Assembly (NCBI GenBank): GCA_012523855.1
Contig: JAAYTB010000052.1
Coordinates: 1-45,942 of the forward strand
Source: Clostridia bacterium
Lineage (GTDB): Bacteria; Bacillota; Clostridia; Clostridiales; Clostridiaceae
DNA length: 45,942 nucleotides
Direction of reading: 5' to 3'
Part shown: in pieces, positions 11,688-19,928 of the stretch
Layout: the number at the start of each line of letters is the position of its first letter
Position numbering within the stretch: position 1 is the stretch's first letter
Translations under genes and position numbers: made by a program
The notes under the pieces: model-generated
Told to the model about the DNA's origin: nothing
Seen by the model: the letters and a program-made list of their open reading frames with translations, nothing else
The model's database searches: none

Positions 11688-12231
11688 CTTTACGCTTTCC
11701 TTTCTTTTTCCTTCTAGCCCTAATAAAGAAGATGTTTTTACCTTCTTTTTCTTCAACTAGGTCAAAATATGGAGATATAATCTTTTTCACATTGGACAAT
11801 TCTAACTTCACTAGGGGATTTGTATTTCTTATATTTACAGTTTCAAATTCACAATTATTAAAAAGCACATCCACTTCTAAATCCACTGCTTTTCCAATAA
11901 ACTTATTGGCATCCCATAAAAGTATTTCCCCATCTTCCCTAACATATTTATATGCTTCCTTTATGAGTTTCCTTCTTTTCAATGAATTAGACAAGGAATT
12001 TAGTGTAAAAAATAATATGGCAGTATCATAAAACTCCCTTTCTATGAAGTTTTTTTCCTCTCCCATAACATACTCTAAGGCTACTTCGTCAAAACTTTCC
12101 TTACACATTTTATATATTATACCATAGTTTTTCACACCTATATCGATTATATCGCCTTTTATTTGCAAATTTCTCATATCTATTTTAACATAATCTTTTT
12201 TTTCTGCATAAAAGCCCTTTTTCCTTATCAT
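11656..12231 (-). CDS. Divergent class I SAM methyltransferase-like protein
   Basis: The 191-aa product looks like a reduced Rossmann methyltransferase. IIDIGVKNYG (about residues 29-38) stands where motif I usually is (E/DxGxGxG), but the glycine pattern is poor. YDTAILFFTLNSLSN and YVREDGEILLWDAN resemble motifs IV and VI. The C-terminus is a basic tail (RARRKKKGKRK). Activity is uncertain. The ATG at 12229-12231 has AAGGTGG eight bases upstream; a GTG twelve bases earlier falls inside that site and was not used. It overlaps the radical SAM gene, which suggests it acts with it, either as a SAM-binding partner or as a true methyltransferase. Confidence 0.6.
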   Translation of the reverse strand: MIRKKGFYAEKKDYVKIDMRNLQIKGDIIDIGVKNYGIIYKMCKESFDEVALEYVMGEEKNFIEREFYDTAILFFTLNSLSNSLKRRKLIKEAYKYVREDGEILLWDANKFIGKAVDLEVDVLFNNCEFETVNIRNTNPLVKLELSNVKKIISPYFDLVEEKEGKNIFFIRARRKKKGKRKDETSIDSIKR

Positions 12232-12320
12232 AAACCCTACCACCTTAATACTATAATTTCTATCTATTTCAAGATCTATAACTAAAATTAGCTCAACATA
12301 TATATTTCAACATAGAAAAA

Positions 12321-12351
12321 AAGAATTCCTCCATTATATGGAAGAATTCTT
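12321..12351 (-). terminator. Terminator of the phospholipase-like gene
   Basis: A 13-bp stem (AAGAATTCCTCCA against TGGAAGAATTCTT, one mismatch) is followed on the minus strand by seven or more T. It overlaps the stop codon of the upstream coding region and ends the propeller/phospholipase transcript. Confidence 0.8.
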
Positions 12352-13060
12352 ACTTGTAAATTTCTTCGTACTTTTCATAAAAGTCCAGCATAAGTCCTGC
12401 ACTTGTTCTTTGGGCCTCTTGAATAATTTCACTAGCTAACTTTTGATAGCGCTGATCCATATCTTGTATGGCCTCATATTTTTCATGGGCCTGGTTAGAC
12501 ATTTTAGCATTATTTATAATATACTCCTCTATAGTCTTATATCTTTTTATTCCATATTGGGCTTCGAAGGAATAATCAGACATTAGCCTGGAAATTATCC
12601 ACATTTCAAACCGCCGATGACTTTTAAGCAACTTATTGCTTACATGATGAGGCACCGTTACATCTTGAATTAAGTGGCAGGCAGCACCAAAGTAGAAAAC
12701 CCCTTTATCTAGTTTCTTTTCCTTTAACAGCGTCAGGGCCTTCTTGTAGTACTTAGTACATTCTGTTAATGCATCTGAAAAACCATAAAGTCCCTTATGT
12801 TTTCCAAGGTGGAAAAAATGGTTTGAACTTTTCAAGTCCTGGTCTGCCCAGGTTACTCCTAGATTCAAAGCTTTAATGTTTTCCCTATAGAAATTATATT
12901 CTTTACTATAGTTTTCATTCCTCAATATATCTATAGCTCTCATATTAATATATTTATGAACAGTGCAATGGGTTTTTAGCACAACCTTCTTTACAGGATT
13001 AACTGCGAACATAAGCCCCTGTAGAGTTGATCCATAAGTTGTTTCAAACTTCTTCTTCAT
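12350..13060 (-). CDS. Zinc-dependent phospholipase C-like protein
   Basis: The 236-aa product carries the ligand pattern of the three-zinc phospholipase C / alpha-toxin catalytic domain. THCTVH (His31, His35), WADQD (Asp73/Asp75), HFFH (His81/His84), CHLIQDVTVPHH (His129, Asp133, His138/139) and SHRRFE (His148...Glu152) come in the same order and with similar spacing as the toxin ligands. It differs from secreted toxins in two ways. There is no recognisable signal peptide ahead of the first ligand, and no C-terminal membrane-binding (PLAT) domain. It may thus be cytoplasmic or exported another way, and its substrate is unknown. It follows the propeller gene by 16 bp with an AAGGAG site, so the two are likely co-transcribed. 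Confidence 0.8.
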   Translation of the reverse strand: MKKKFETTYGSTLQGLMFAVNPVKKVVLKTHCTVHKYINMRAIDILRNENYSKEYNFYRENIKALNLGVTWADQDLKSSNHFFHLGKHKGLYGFSDALTECTKYYKKALTLLKEKKLDKGVFYFGAACHLIQDVTVPHHVSNKLLKSHRRFEMWIISRLMSDYSFEAQYGIKRYKTIEEYIINNAKMSNQAHEKYEAIQDMDQRYQKLASEIIQEAQRTSAGLMLDFYEKYEEIYK

Positions 13061-13076
13061 TGATTAAATGCTCCTT

Positions 13077-14369
13077 TTAGCTCCTATGATTTTTCCACTT
13101 CAAGATAATAATAGTGGTTAGTAGCAGAATGAAAAATATAACATAAGTCAAAATAACTTTGGAACTAACCTTCATAGCTTCATTGCTAGCTGCTAGTTTT
13201 ATAAGCAAGCCTTGGCTTTTTTCTAGCAATAGCATACTACCATTATACATCTCTAAATCTATTATTTCACTATCCTTTCCTAAATTTAATTTTTCTTCAA
13301 CAATACCCTTATTATCTATGCTAAGGAGCTTTTTATTCGAATTATCGTAAAAAAATATGGAATCCTTCTTGCCAAAATTCCCTTCCCTATCAACAGTCAT
13401 TGCTGTCAAAGAATTTACAGACTTATGTTGATAATAAGGTGCTGGCGGGTTGTTTGACGGATGTTTTTCCAATATAAAGGAAAGCTTATCACCAGAAATG
13501 CTTTTAAATCTAGGACTATTAACAGGATCTCCCCCACTGTAATCCGGCCAGCCATACCAAGTATCTGACTTTAATTCATATATATAATCTACATCTCCTT
13601 TTACTCCTCTATCTCCTCTTGGCTCCAAGCCTCCTACTACAGCATAAATATTCCCTATACTATCAAAATCCATTGCCTTAACATTCCTGACCCCCCAGCA
13701 ATATAAGAAGCTTTCCTTATTTTTTGGGTTATATACAATAACAGAAGCATTACCTGGAAAATGGCCTGAAATCTTCTGTCCAGGGGTATTTCTAGTATTG
13801 AAAGGTACAAAGGCACCATAATTTTTATTTATATTGTCCCCTATAGTTATATCCTTAGGTGAAATATCACAATTGAAGGGATATTTGCTTTTCCACTTAT
13901 TATCTTGTCCCACTACACCAGAATTTGTGGCAGAGCCTATTGCTATGTAAATTTTATCTTCCTTCAACATAAGCTTACAATCGCCGTAATCTCCAAAGTT
14001 TGGTATGTCCTCCATTAACACTTCCTTTTTTTCAGTAGACCTATCAAAGCTCATAAGGGTTGATCCATTTATTATGTACAGCTTATTATTATAATATTGT
14101 AAAGACCTTATGTCACCATTATTCTCCTTATATAGGGTATAGCTTTTCCCATTGCTCTCTATTACCTGCACCTTATCCTTATATGCTATATAAATATTCC
14201 TATTATCAGTTGTAAAGTCTTTAGCTTCTTTCAAGCCGGCAGTTAAAATATCATATTTAACTTCATCAGGTTCAGTAAGTATGTTAGGGGACTTATTATA
14301 TAGCTCAACAACAAAATATGAAAAACTTAATAATACAATGGTTAATGTGATAAATAATATCTTTTTCAT
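13077..14369 (-). CDS. Membrane-anchored sugar-dehydrogenase-like beta-propeller protein
   Basis: The 430-aa protein begins with a signal anchor (MKKILFITLTIVLLSFSYFV) and ends with a membrane helix (about residues 403-424, VILTYVIFFILLLTTIIIL) and a short basic tail, so the body is probably outside the cell. The middle looks like propeller blades. It has the run CWGVRNVKAMDFDSIGNIYA, then a GDVDYIYEL and WYGWPDYSGG, close to the G.RN..G....G.LY...DEI......YGWP pattern of PQQ-type glucose/sorbosone dehydrogenases. Catalytic and PQQ residues are not clearly kept, so it may be a binding protein instead. The ATG has GGAGGAAAA directly upstream. It is the first gene of a pair with the phospholipase-like gene. 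Confidence 0.65.
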   Translation of the reverse strand: MKKILFITLTIVLLSFSYFVVELYNKSPNILTEPDEVKYDILTAGLKEAKDFTTDNRNIYIAYKDKVQVIESNGKSYTLYKENNGDIRSLQYYNNKLYIINGSTLMSFDRSTEKKEVLMEDIPNFGDYGDCKLMLKEDKIYIAIGSATNSGVVGQDNKWKSKYPFNCDISPKDITIGDNINKNYGAFVPFNTRNTPGQKISGHFPGNASVIVYNPKNKESFLYCWGVRNVKAMDFDSIGNIYAVVGGLEPRGDRGVKGDVDYIYELKSDTWYGWPDYSGGDPVNSPRFKSISGDKLSFILEKHPSNNPPAPYYQHKSVNSLTAMTVDREGNFGKKDSIFFYDNSNKKLLSIDNKGIVEEKLNLGKDSEIIDLEMYNGSMLLLEKSQGLLIKLAASNEAMKVSSKVILTYVIFFILLLTTIIILKWKNHRS

Positions 14370-14463
14370 TTTTCCTCCAACTTCAATTACTTCTCATCAC
14401 CATATGTATATTTAAAATCTTTTGTTTTAATGAATAAAAGAGAGTTCTTCTTTAAAACTTCCT

Positions 14464-15579
14464 TTATTTTAAATTTTCAGGATTTAACTGTTTTAATTCA
14501 TCAATTACAAAGAGACCATCTTTTCTTATAAGGACATCGTCAAAATAAATTTCTCCTCCACCATATTCAGGTCTTTGAATATATACAAGATCCCAATGAA
14601 CAGCAGATTTGTTACCGTTATAGCAATCATCATAGGAACTTCCTGGGGTAAAGTGTATAGAACCTGCAATTTTTTCATCAAATAAGGTATCCTTCATTGG
14701 ATGGAGGATATATGGATTTACACCAATAGCAAACTCACCTATATACCTAGCCCCTTCATCTGTATCAAAAACCTTATTTATTCTTTCTGTATCATTGGCA
14801 GTAGCTTTTATTATTTTTCCGTCCTTAAATTCTAACCTTATGTTTTCGTAAGTGAAACCTTCTCGTAATGATGGAGTATTGTATGTAATATAACCATTTA
14901 CAGAATCCTTCACTGGAGCAGTATAAACTTCACCATCAGGAATATTTAACTTTCCATCACACTTGATGCCGTGCATTCCTTTAATAGAAAAGGTTAGATC
15001 TGTTCCTTCACCTTTAATATGTACCTTGTCGGTTTTATTGATGATTTCCACTAAGGCATCCATAGCTTTAGACATCTTGCTATAATCTAGGTTACACACT
15101 TGGAAGTAAAAATCCTCAAAGGCTTCCCTGCTCATAGATGCAGCCTGTGCCATAGAGCTTGTAGGATATCTTAATACAACCCAGCGAGTTTTGGGAACCC
15201 TTATTTCACTATGGACTTTCTTGGAAAAGAAACTTGAATATAGGGCCATCTTTTCTCCAGGTACATCTGACAGCTCTGATAAGTTATGTCCACCTCGAAC
15301 GCCAATATAAGCATCCATACCAGACATTCTTTCAGCCTCGTACCTAGCCATTAATTTTAACTGTTCCTCTGTACAATCCATGTACAAGGATCTGTTAACA
15401 GTATTTTGCTTTATAGTAACAAAGGGAACTCCTCCTGCTAAATATGTTTGTTTAACTAATTCAGCTACAAAAACTTCCTCAACATCATAGGCTTCTATTA
15501 ATACCTTATCTCCTTTTTTAACAGAACAGGAATAATTGATTAAGTTCTCTGCTAATTGAATCATTCTTGAATCTTTCAT
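14464..15579 (-). CDS. Aminopeptidase, peptidase family M29 (AmpS/PepS type)
   Basis: This cytosolic metallo-aminopeptidase should release N-terminal amino acids from peptides. The 371-aa product has the family run: GEGTDLTFSIKG, NIPDGEVYTAP (the metal-ligand Glu region), IGEFAIGVNP, and HFTPGSSYDD followed by SAVHWDLV near the C-terminus with the His and Asp ligands. The length is a little under the usual 400 or so. The start at 15577-15579 is chosen because GGAGGT (15587-15592) is 7 bases upstream; the longer frame would begin inside that site. No terminator was recognised between it and the downstream propeller gene. Confidence 0.88.
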   Translation of the reverse strand: MKDSRMIQLAENLINYSCSVKKGDKVLIEAYDVEEVFVAELVKQTYLAGGVPFVTIKQNTVNRSLYMDCTEEQLKLMARYEAERMSGMDAYIGVRGGHNLSELSDVPGEKMALYSSFFSKKVHSEIRVPKTRWVVLRYPTSSMAQAASMSREAFEDFYFQVCNLDYSKMSKAMDALVEIINKTDKVHIKGEGTDLTFSIKGMHGIKCDGKLNIPDGEVYTAPVKDSVNGYITYNTPSLREGFTYENIRLEFKDGKIIKATANDTERINKVFDTDEGARYIGEFAIGVNPYILHPMKDTLFDEKIAGSIHFTPGSSYDDCYNGNKSAVHWDLVYIQRPEYGGGEIYFDDVLIRKDGLFVIDELKQLNPENLK

Positions 15580-15769
15580 TTGTTCTACCTCCAAAAATTG
15601 TTTTCAACAATATAATATATCAATATGTAAGAATAAATACAATAGAAAAACTCTTAATGGCAGTCCAGTCACTAGAATATATTCCTTAATTAAAGAATAG
15701 ATATAACTATTAGCAATTACAGGGAGTGAGACATCTGCTCCAATAATTTATTTATTGGTGCTTTTTATT

Positions 15770-17275
15770 ATGAAAAAAGATTCTTTTGTAGCAAACTCTA
15801 TATTACTTATTATGTCTAACCTTACTACAGGGGTTCTTGGTTTTATTTTTTCAATAATGCTTTCCCGAGAACTAGGTGCTGAGGGGATGGGACTTTACGG
15901 ACTAGTAATGCCAGTTTATAACCTTTTTATATGCCTTATATGCGGTGGTATAGTAACAGCAGTTTCTAAAACTTCAGCAGAATACTATGCTAATAAAGAT
16001 TATAAGAACTTGAAGAAAACTATAAAAACAACTTTTTCCTTTAATCTTATATGGTCTAGTTTAATAGTGTTTTTTGTTTTTCTCTTTTCTGCACAAATTA
16101 GTAAATATATAATTAAGGATATTAGAACTCTCAATGCTTTACGATTTACATGCCCAGCTATGGTATTTATTGCGTTTTCCAATACCTTAAAGGGTTACTT
16201 TTATGGCAGCTCCAGGGTAGGGGTACCGGCTTTTATTGATATTTTTGAAAAATCCATAAGAATTGTTATCATTTATACTCTTTTTACTCGGATCCATCTA
16301 TCATCTGTTACTACTACAGTTACAGCAGCTTACGCAGCCTTATGTATAGGAGAGGCTATTTCCTTTGTTTTATTGTACATATACTACAAGGTGAATGAAA
16401 AAAAACTCAAGGATCTTTCCCCAGTTTCAGAAAGCAGAGCTCAACTACTCTTTAATATATTAGTTATATCTCTGCCCTTGTGTGTAAATGGATTTTTATC
16501 AACTGCTTTGTCAACTATATCTACCTTGCTTGTTCCTAGACGATTGGTTATGTCCGGTATTGACTATAAGAGCGCCTTGTCCATGATTGGTAAATTTACA
16601 GGTATGTCCCTAAATATAGTGCTGTTCCCTCAAATTGTTATAGGCTCTATATCAACCCTCTTAATACCTGACTTGTCCCAAAGCATAAGCAAAAAGGACT
16701 ATTATGCAGTAGGAGAAAGAATATCCTCTGTTCTGAAGCTTTCATTTCTGCTAGGAATATCCACTATGGTTATTTGCTTGGTCTGCGGTGGTAGTCTAGG
16801 GCAAATGTTTTATAGTCGTTCAGACCTTGGCCCCTACATTAAATTTGCATCTATAAGTTGTCCTTTATACTTTACTGCCTCCACTACCTTTGGAGTATTA
16901 AACGGCCTGGGAAAGCAGAGTATTATATTGCGTAACTCTATGATAGTATCGATCCTTGAAGTTATAATCTTATATATCTTCACAGCTATTCCTTCTATCA
17001 ACATCTTTGGTTATGGTCTTAGCTTGATAATAACTTCAATTTTAACTTTAGCCCTAAACTTAAAGGCCATTTTAGAAGAAATTGAGATTAGCTTTAACGG
17101 CTTTGATCTTATGGTTAATGTGCTCATGGCTTTTTTACTTTACTATGTTATGACCATACTTAGAGGTATCTCTGACAGCATGTCTGCAACAAAAAATATT
17201 GTCCTTATAGCCCTGGGCTTTTCCCTACCTTTTGCAGGTAGCTACATATTAAAATATTCTAAAAAAAGAGGATGA
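15770..17275 (+). CDS. SpoVB/MurJ-like lipid flippase (MOP superfamily)
   Basis: The 501-aa protein has about 14 predicted membrane helices through its whole length and the polysaccharide-transporter signature of the MOP superfamily (early SNLTTGVLGFIFSIMLSREL, then GAEGMGLYGLVMPVYNL). Such proteins flip lipid-linked cell-wall or polysaccharide precursors; the GLYGLVMPVYNLFICL region and overall length are closest to stage V sporulation protein B and its clostridial paralogues. The ATG at 15770 is chosen over a TTG fifteen bases earlier, though neither has a strong ribosome site (GGTG only). Its last codons and stop lie in a hairpin shared with the convergent gene, which is another member of the same superfamily. 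Confidence 0.85.
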   Translation: MKKDSFVANSILLIMSNLTTGVLGFIFSIMLSRELGAEGMGLYGLVMPVYNLFICLICGGIVTAVSKTSAEYYANKDYKNLKKTIKTTFSFNLIWSSLIVFFVFLFSAQISKYIIKDIRTLNALRFTCPAMVFIAFSNTLKGYFYGSSRVGVPAFIDIFEKSIRIVIIYTLFTRIHLSSVTTTVTAAYAALCIGEAISFVLLYIYYKVNEKKLKDLSPVSESRAQLLFNILVISLPLCVNGFLSTALSTISTLLVPRRLVMSGIDYKSALSMIGKFTGMSLNIVLFPQIVIGSISTLLIPDLSQSISKKDYYAVGERISSVLKLSFLLGISTMVICLVCGGSLGQMFYSRSDLGPYIKFASISCPLYFTASTTFGVLNGLGKQSIILRNSMIVSILEVIILYIFTAIPSINIFGYGLSLIITSILTLALNLKAILEEIEISFNGFDLMVNVLMAFLLYYVMTILRGISDSMSATKNIVLIALGFSLPFAGSYILKYSKKRG

Positions 17276-17293
17276 TTATCTCATCCTCTTTTT
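17263..17293. terminator. Bidirectional terminator spanning two convergent stop codons
   Basis: A 13-bp perfect stem, AAAAAGAGGATGA (17263-17275) with TCATCCTCTTTTT (17281-17293), encloses a 5-nt loop. The plus-strand TGA (17273-17275) is the last part of the left arm and the minus-strand TAA (17276-17278) is in the loop. The T-run of each arm serves as the U-tract for one direction, so a single element ends both genes without any intergenic DNA. Confidence 0.85.
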
Positions 17294-18886
17294 CATGAAA
17301 GCAGGTATAATTCTCACCAGCTTAGGCGATATTGAATTTAAATCATTTTTAGTGATGCCTCCAAGGTAAATCATGGCATAGGCATAAACAAAGGCTGCTA
17401 CCATCATTAATATGATCGTTGGTAGAACATATGCAAGCCTAGATGCTCCTTGGGAGATAAAAATATCAAAAGGTATATATGCTATTAAGGCTAGTATTCC
17501 CATTGCTACAGCGGCTATAAAGGGCTTTAGAGAATACTTTAACACATTCAATCTAAATCTTGTAGTATTTTTTATATAATAATAGTTAAGAACTAAAGGC
17601 ACTGTAAAACACATAATATTACCTGCTACTGATCCAAATTGATTAATGGATGGAATAGCCATTAAGCTATAGCTAGTAATGATTTTTACCACTATACCAA
17701 TAAACATGGTAGCAGTTACAATATTCATCTTCCCTAGACCCTGCAAGATAGTAGTTTGGATTTGCACTATGGACATAAGAATAACTATTAAGCAGGCTAA
17801 TTTCATAAGTTTTGCTCCATGGACAGCATCTGGAAAGAGCATTCCGTAAATAGGCTTACTTAATACAGCAAGTCCAATAGCTGATGGAATAACTATAATA
17901 AAGCAAATCTTCATAGCTTGATTTATCTTTTCTTGTGCTAGTTTTCTGTCACCTACTGCCATAGCTGCAGAAATTGCTGGTAGCACCGCAACGCTTAAGG
18001 CTGAAACAATTGCAATAGGTACATTAATTAAGGAATTGGTTTGCCCTATGGTTCCATACATTTCCCTGGCAATTTTTTTTGTGTAGCCACCATCCATAAG
18101 TCTGTTAACTGCTATCAAAGAATCAATAAAGTTACCACCCTGCTGCAAGCCTACGCTTAAAGTTATAGGAATTCCATAAGTGAGCAATTTTCTAAACAAG
18201 GTTTTATTAGGTAGTCTTTTAACCCTTGATAGATCTACATCTTTAGGAATTCTAAACTTTTTAGTTTTTTCATATTTGATAAATAAGTATATACAAGCTA
18301 CTAAAGCCCCTACAGTGGTTCCTACTGTGGCGCCAGCAACTCCAACCTTTATGCTTATTTTTATAAGTAAAGCGGCACAAACTAAACTAAATATAGTATG
18401 TACTATCTGTTCAACAATTTGAGATACTCCTGTTGGAGTCATATTTCCACGACCTTGAAAATAGCCTCTATAGGCAGACATTACAGAAGTAATTAGGACC
18501 GTTGGAGCCAATACTATAATAGCCAACTCAGAGTCTTCTTGTCCTGCCCTTCTTGTAATTGGTGCTGCAATAAGCATCATTATTAGTGACATCACTAATC
18601 CAATAACTATAAGTAAGAATCTAGCCATTTTAAAGCTCTTTATGGCGTCTTTATAGTTATTTTGTGCAATTAGTTCTGAAACCAACTTTGAAATAGCAAC
18701 AGGTATTCCAGAGTTGCTCAGAACATATATAAAGGTAAATATGGTATATGTGAAATTATAGGAACCAATAGCTTCTTGAGGAAGTATAAAATTTAACAGC
18801 GGTAAAAATAATAATGATACCAATTTAACAATCAAGCTAGCTGCTGAAAGTACAGCAAAGCCTCTAGTTGTAGACTGTTCTTTCAT
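17276..18886 (-). CDS. SpoVB/MurJ-like polysaccharide/lipid flippase
   Basis: This 536-aa multi-pass membrane protein has about 14 helices and the MOP-superfamily layout: a first helix near GFAVLSAASLIVKLVSLLFLPL, PQEAIGSYNFTYTIF, a charged loop with GYFQGRGNMTPTGVSQIVEQ, and AREMYGTIGQTNSLINVPIA in the middle. GYFQGxGxMxPTxxSQxxEQ is a strong marker of the SpoVB/MurJ group, which moves lipid-linked peptidoglycan or polysaccharide precursors across the membrane. It is a paralogue of the convergent gene but diverged. I used the ATG at 18884-18886, with AAAGG 11 bases upstream; a TTG nine bases earlier is possible. It is the last gene of a run starting with the FtsA-like gene. Confidence 0.88.
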   Translation of the reverse strand: MKEQSTTRGFAVLSAASLIVKLVSLLFLPLLNFILPQEAIGSYNFTYTIFTFIYVLSNSGIPVAISKLVSELIAQNNYKDAIKSFKMARFLLIVIGLVMSLIMMLIAAPITRRAGQEDSELAIIVLAPTVLITSVMSAYRGYFQGRGNMTPTGVSQIVEQIVHTIFSLVCAALLIKISIKVGVAGATVGTTVGALVACIYLFIKYEKTKKFRIPKDVDLSRVKRLPNKTLFRKLLTYGIPITLSVGLQQGGNFIDSLIAVNRLMDGGYTKKIAREMYGTIGQTNSLINVPIAIVSALSVAVLPAISAAMAVGDRKLAQEKINQAMKICFIIVIPSAIGLAVLSKPIYGMLFPDAVHGAKLMKLACLIVILMSIVQIQTTILQGLGKMNIVTATMFIGIVVKIITSYSLMAIPSINQFGSVAGNIMCFTVPLVLNYYYIKNTTRFRLNVLKYSLKPFIAAVAMGILALIAYIPFDIFISQGASRLAYVLPTIILMMVAAFVYAYAMIYLGGITKNDLNSISPKLVRIIPAFMKKRMR

Positions 18887-18907
18887 AAAACCCAAAACCT
18901 TTCTTAC

Positions 18908-18954
18908 GGTAAATAATTGACTTCAATGTATTCCATTAAAGCCAATTATTTACC
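18908..18954 (-). other. Long imperfect hairpin between rluA-type and flippase genes
   Basis: Arms of 21 nt (18908-18928 and 18934-18954) pair with only a few mismatches; the outer 12 bp GGTAAATAATTG is perfect. It starts at the stop codon of the pseudouridine synthase and ends about 20 bases before the flippase start. There is no T-run after it, so it may protect or process the mRNA, or pause polymerase, and not be a classic terminator. Confidence 0.6.
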
Positions 18955-19907
18955 TAAAATTTAAATACATCTTTTTTAATCTTTTTAAATATAGGCGGTA
19001 GACTTTCTGCTATGGTCTTGTTTTCCATATACTGCAGCTTATCTTTACATTCAGTAAATGTAAGCTTAAAAGCATATAAAAACTGATAATCTAGGCCAAA
19101 CTTATTAAAGAAAAAAGAGTTTAGCTTTTTATCACCGTATTTTCCGTCACCTATTATAGGGTTACCAAGATGTGAAAGGTGAGCTCTCAATTGATGGCTT
19201 CTACCAGTTAAAAGGTCTATTTCTACAAAAGAAAATAGGCCATCGCTTTGCACAGTTTTAACTTCCATAGCAATTTTCTTGCCATACTTTATAGGTGTAT
19301 TATATATTTTGGAAATATTATTGTCTTGATTTTTAAGGATATAGGCCTCATGGATACCATCCTTAATACGTCCTTTTACAAGGGCACAATAATGTTTTTT
19401 TATCTTTCGCTCCCTAATCATTTCATTAAGTAATTTTAGAGATTCAAAGTTTTTCCCAAAGATAACTATTCCTGAAGTATTTCTGTCCAATCTATTGCAA
19501 GGTGCTGGAGTAAAGGTAATCTCCTTTTCCGGTTGATAGTCTCCTTTCTCAGAGAGATAGGTTAGTACCATATCTGTAAGGGTAGCCTCTCCATTATTCC
19601 TATCTGAATGTACCAATACATTTGGTTTTTTCTCAACTAATAGGATATTTTCGTCCTCATAGCTTATCTTTAAATCTGTATCAATCTTTATAAACTCTAC
19701 CTTCTTAGGTTCCTTTGACACTATATTAATTAGGAGCTCGTCACCTTCCAATAAAGAATACTTTTCCTTAGCTTTCCTACCATTTACCTTTACCTGTCCT
19801 GTTCGTATACCCTTAAAAATTGCACTTAGCGGTACATCCTTCAGATACTTTCTTAAAAACTTATCCAATCTCTGTCCCGCTTCATTAGGTCCTATTACTA
19901 TCTTCAT
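18954..19907 (-). CDS. RluA-family 23S rRNA/tRNA pseudouridine synthase
   Basis: The 317-aa enzyme converts specific uridines in structured RNA to pseudouridine. It has an N-terminal S4 RNA-binding domain (about residues 10-60: AGQRLDKFLRKYL, GQVKVNG, LLEGDELLI) and the catalytic motif NRLDRNTSGIVIF with the essential Asp. This is followed by HYCALVKGRI and LLTGRSHQLRAHLSHLG, all hallmarks of RluA/RluC/RluD. The exact target site cannot be told. AGGAGG lies 6 bases before the ATG. It is 21 bp downstream of the M20 gene and probably co-transcribed. Confidence 0.92.
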   Translation of the reverse strand: MKIVIGPNEAGQRLDKFLRKYLKDVPLSAIFKGIRTGQVKVNGRKAKEKYSLLEGDELLINIVSKEPKKVEFIKIDTDLKISYEDENILLVEKKPNVLVHSDRNNGEATLTDMVLTYLSEKGDYQPEKEITFTPAPCNRLDRNTSGIVIFGKNFESLKLLNEMIRERKIKKHYCALVKGRIKDGIHEAYILKNQDNNISKIYNTPIKYGKKIAMEVKTVQSDGLFSFVEIDLLTGRSHQLRAHLSHLGNPIIGDGKYGDKKLNSFFFNKFGLDYQFLYAFKLTFTECKDKLQYMENKTIAESLPPIFKKIKKDVFKF

Positions 19908-19928
19908 CCTTAGCCTCCTAAATTGACT

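Noticed and set aside
15595..15769. Promoters between the M29 aminopeptidase and the flippase gene
   Set aside because: Several AT-rich hexamers fit loosely, but none has good -35, spacer and -10 together; I see no firm element here.
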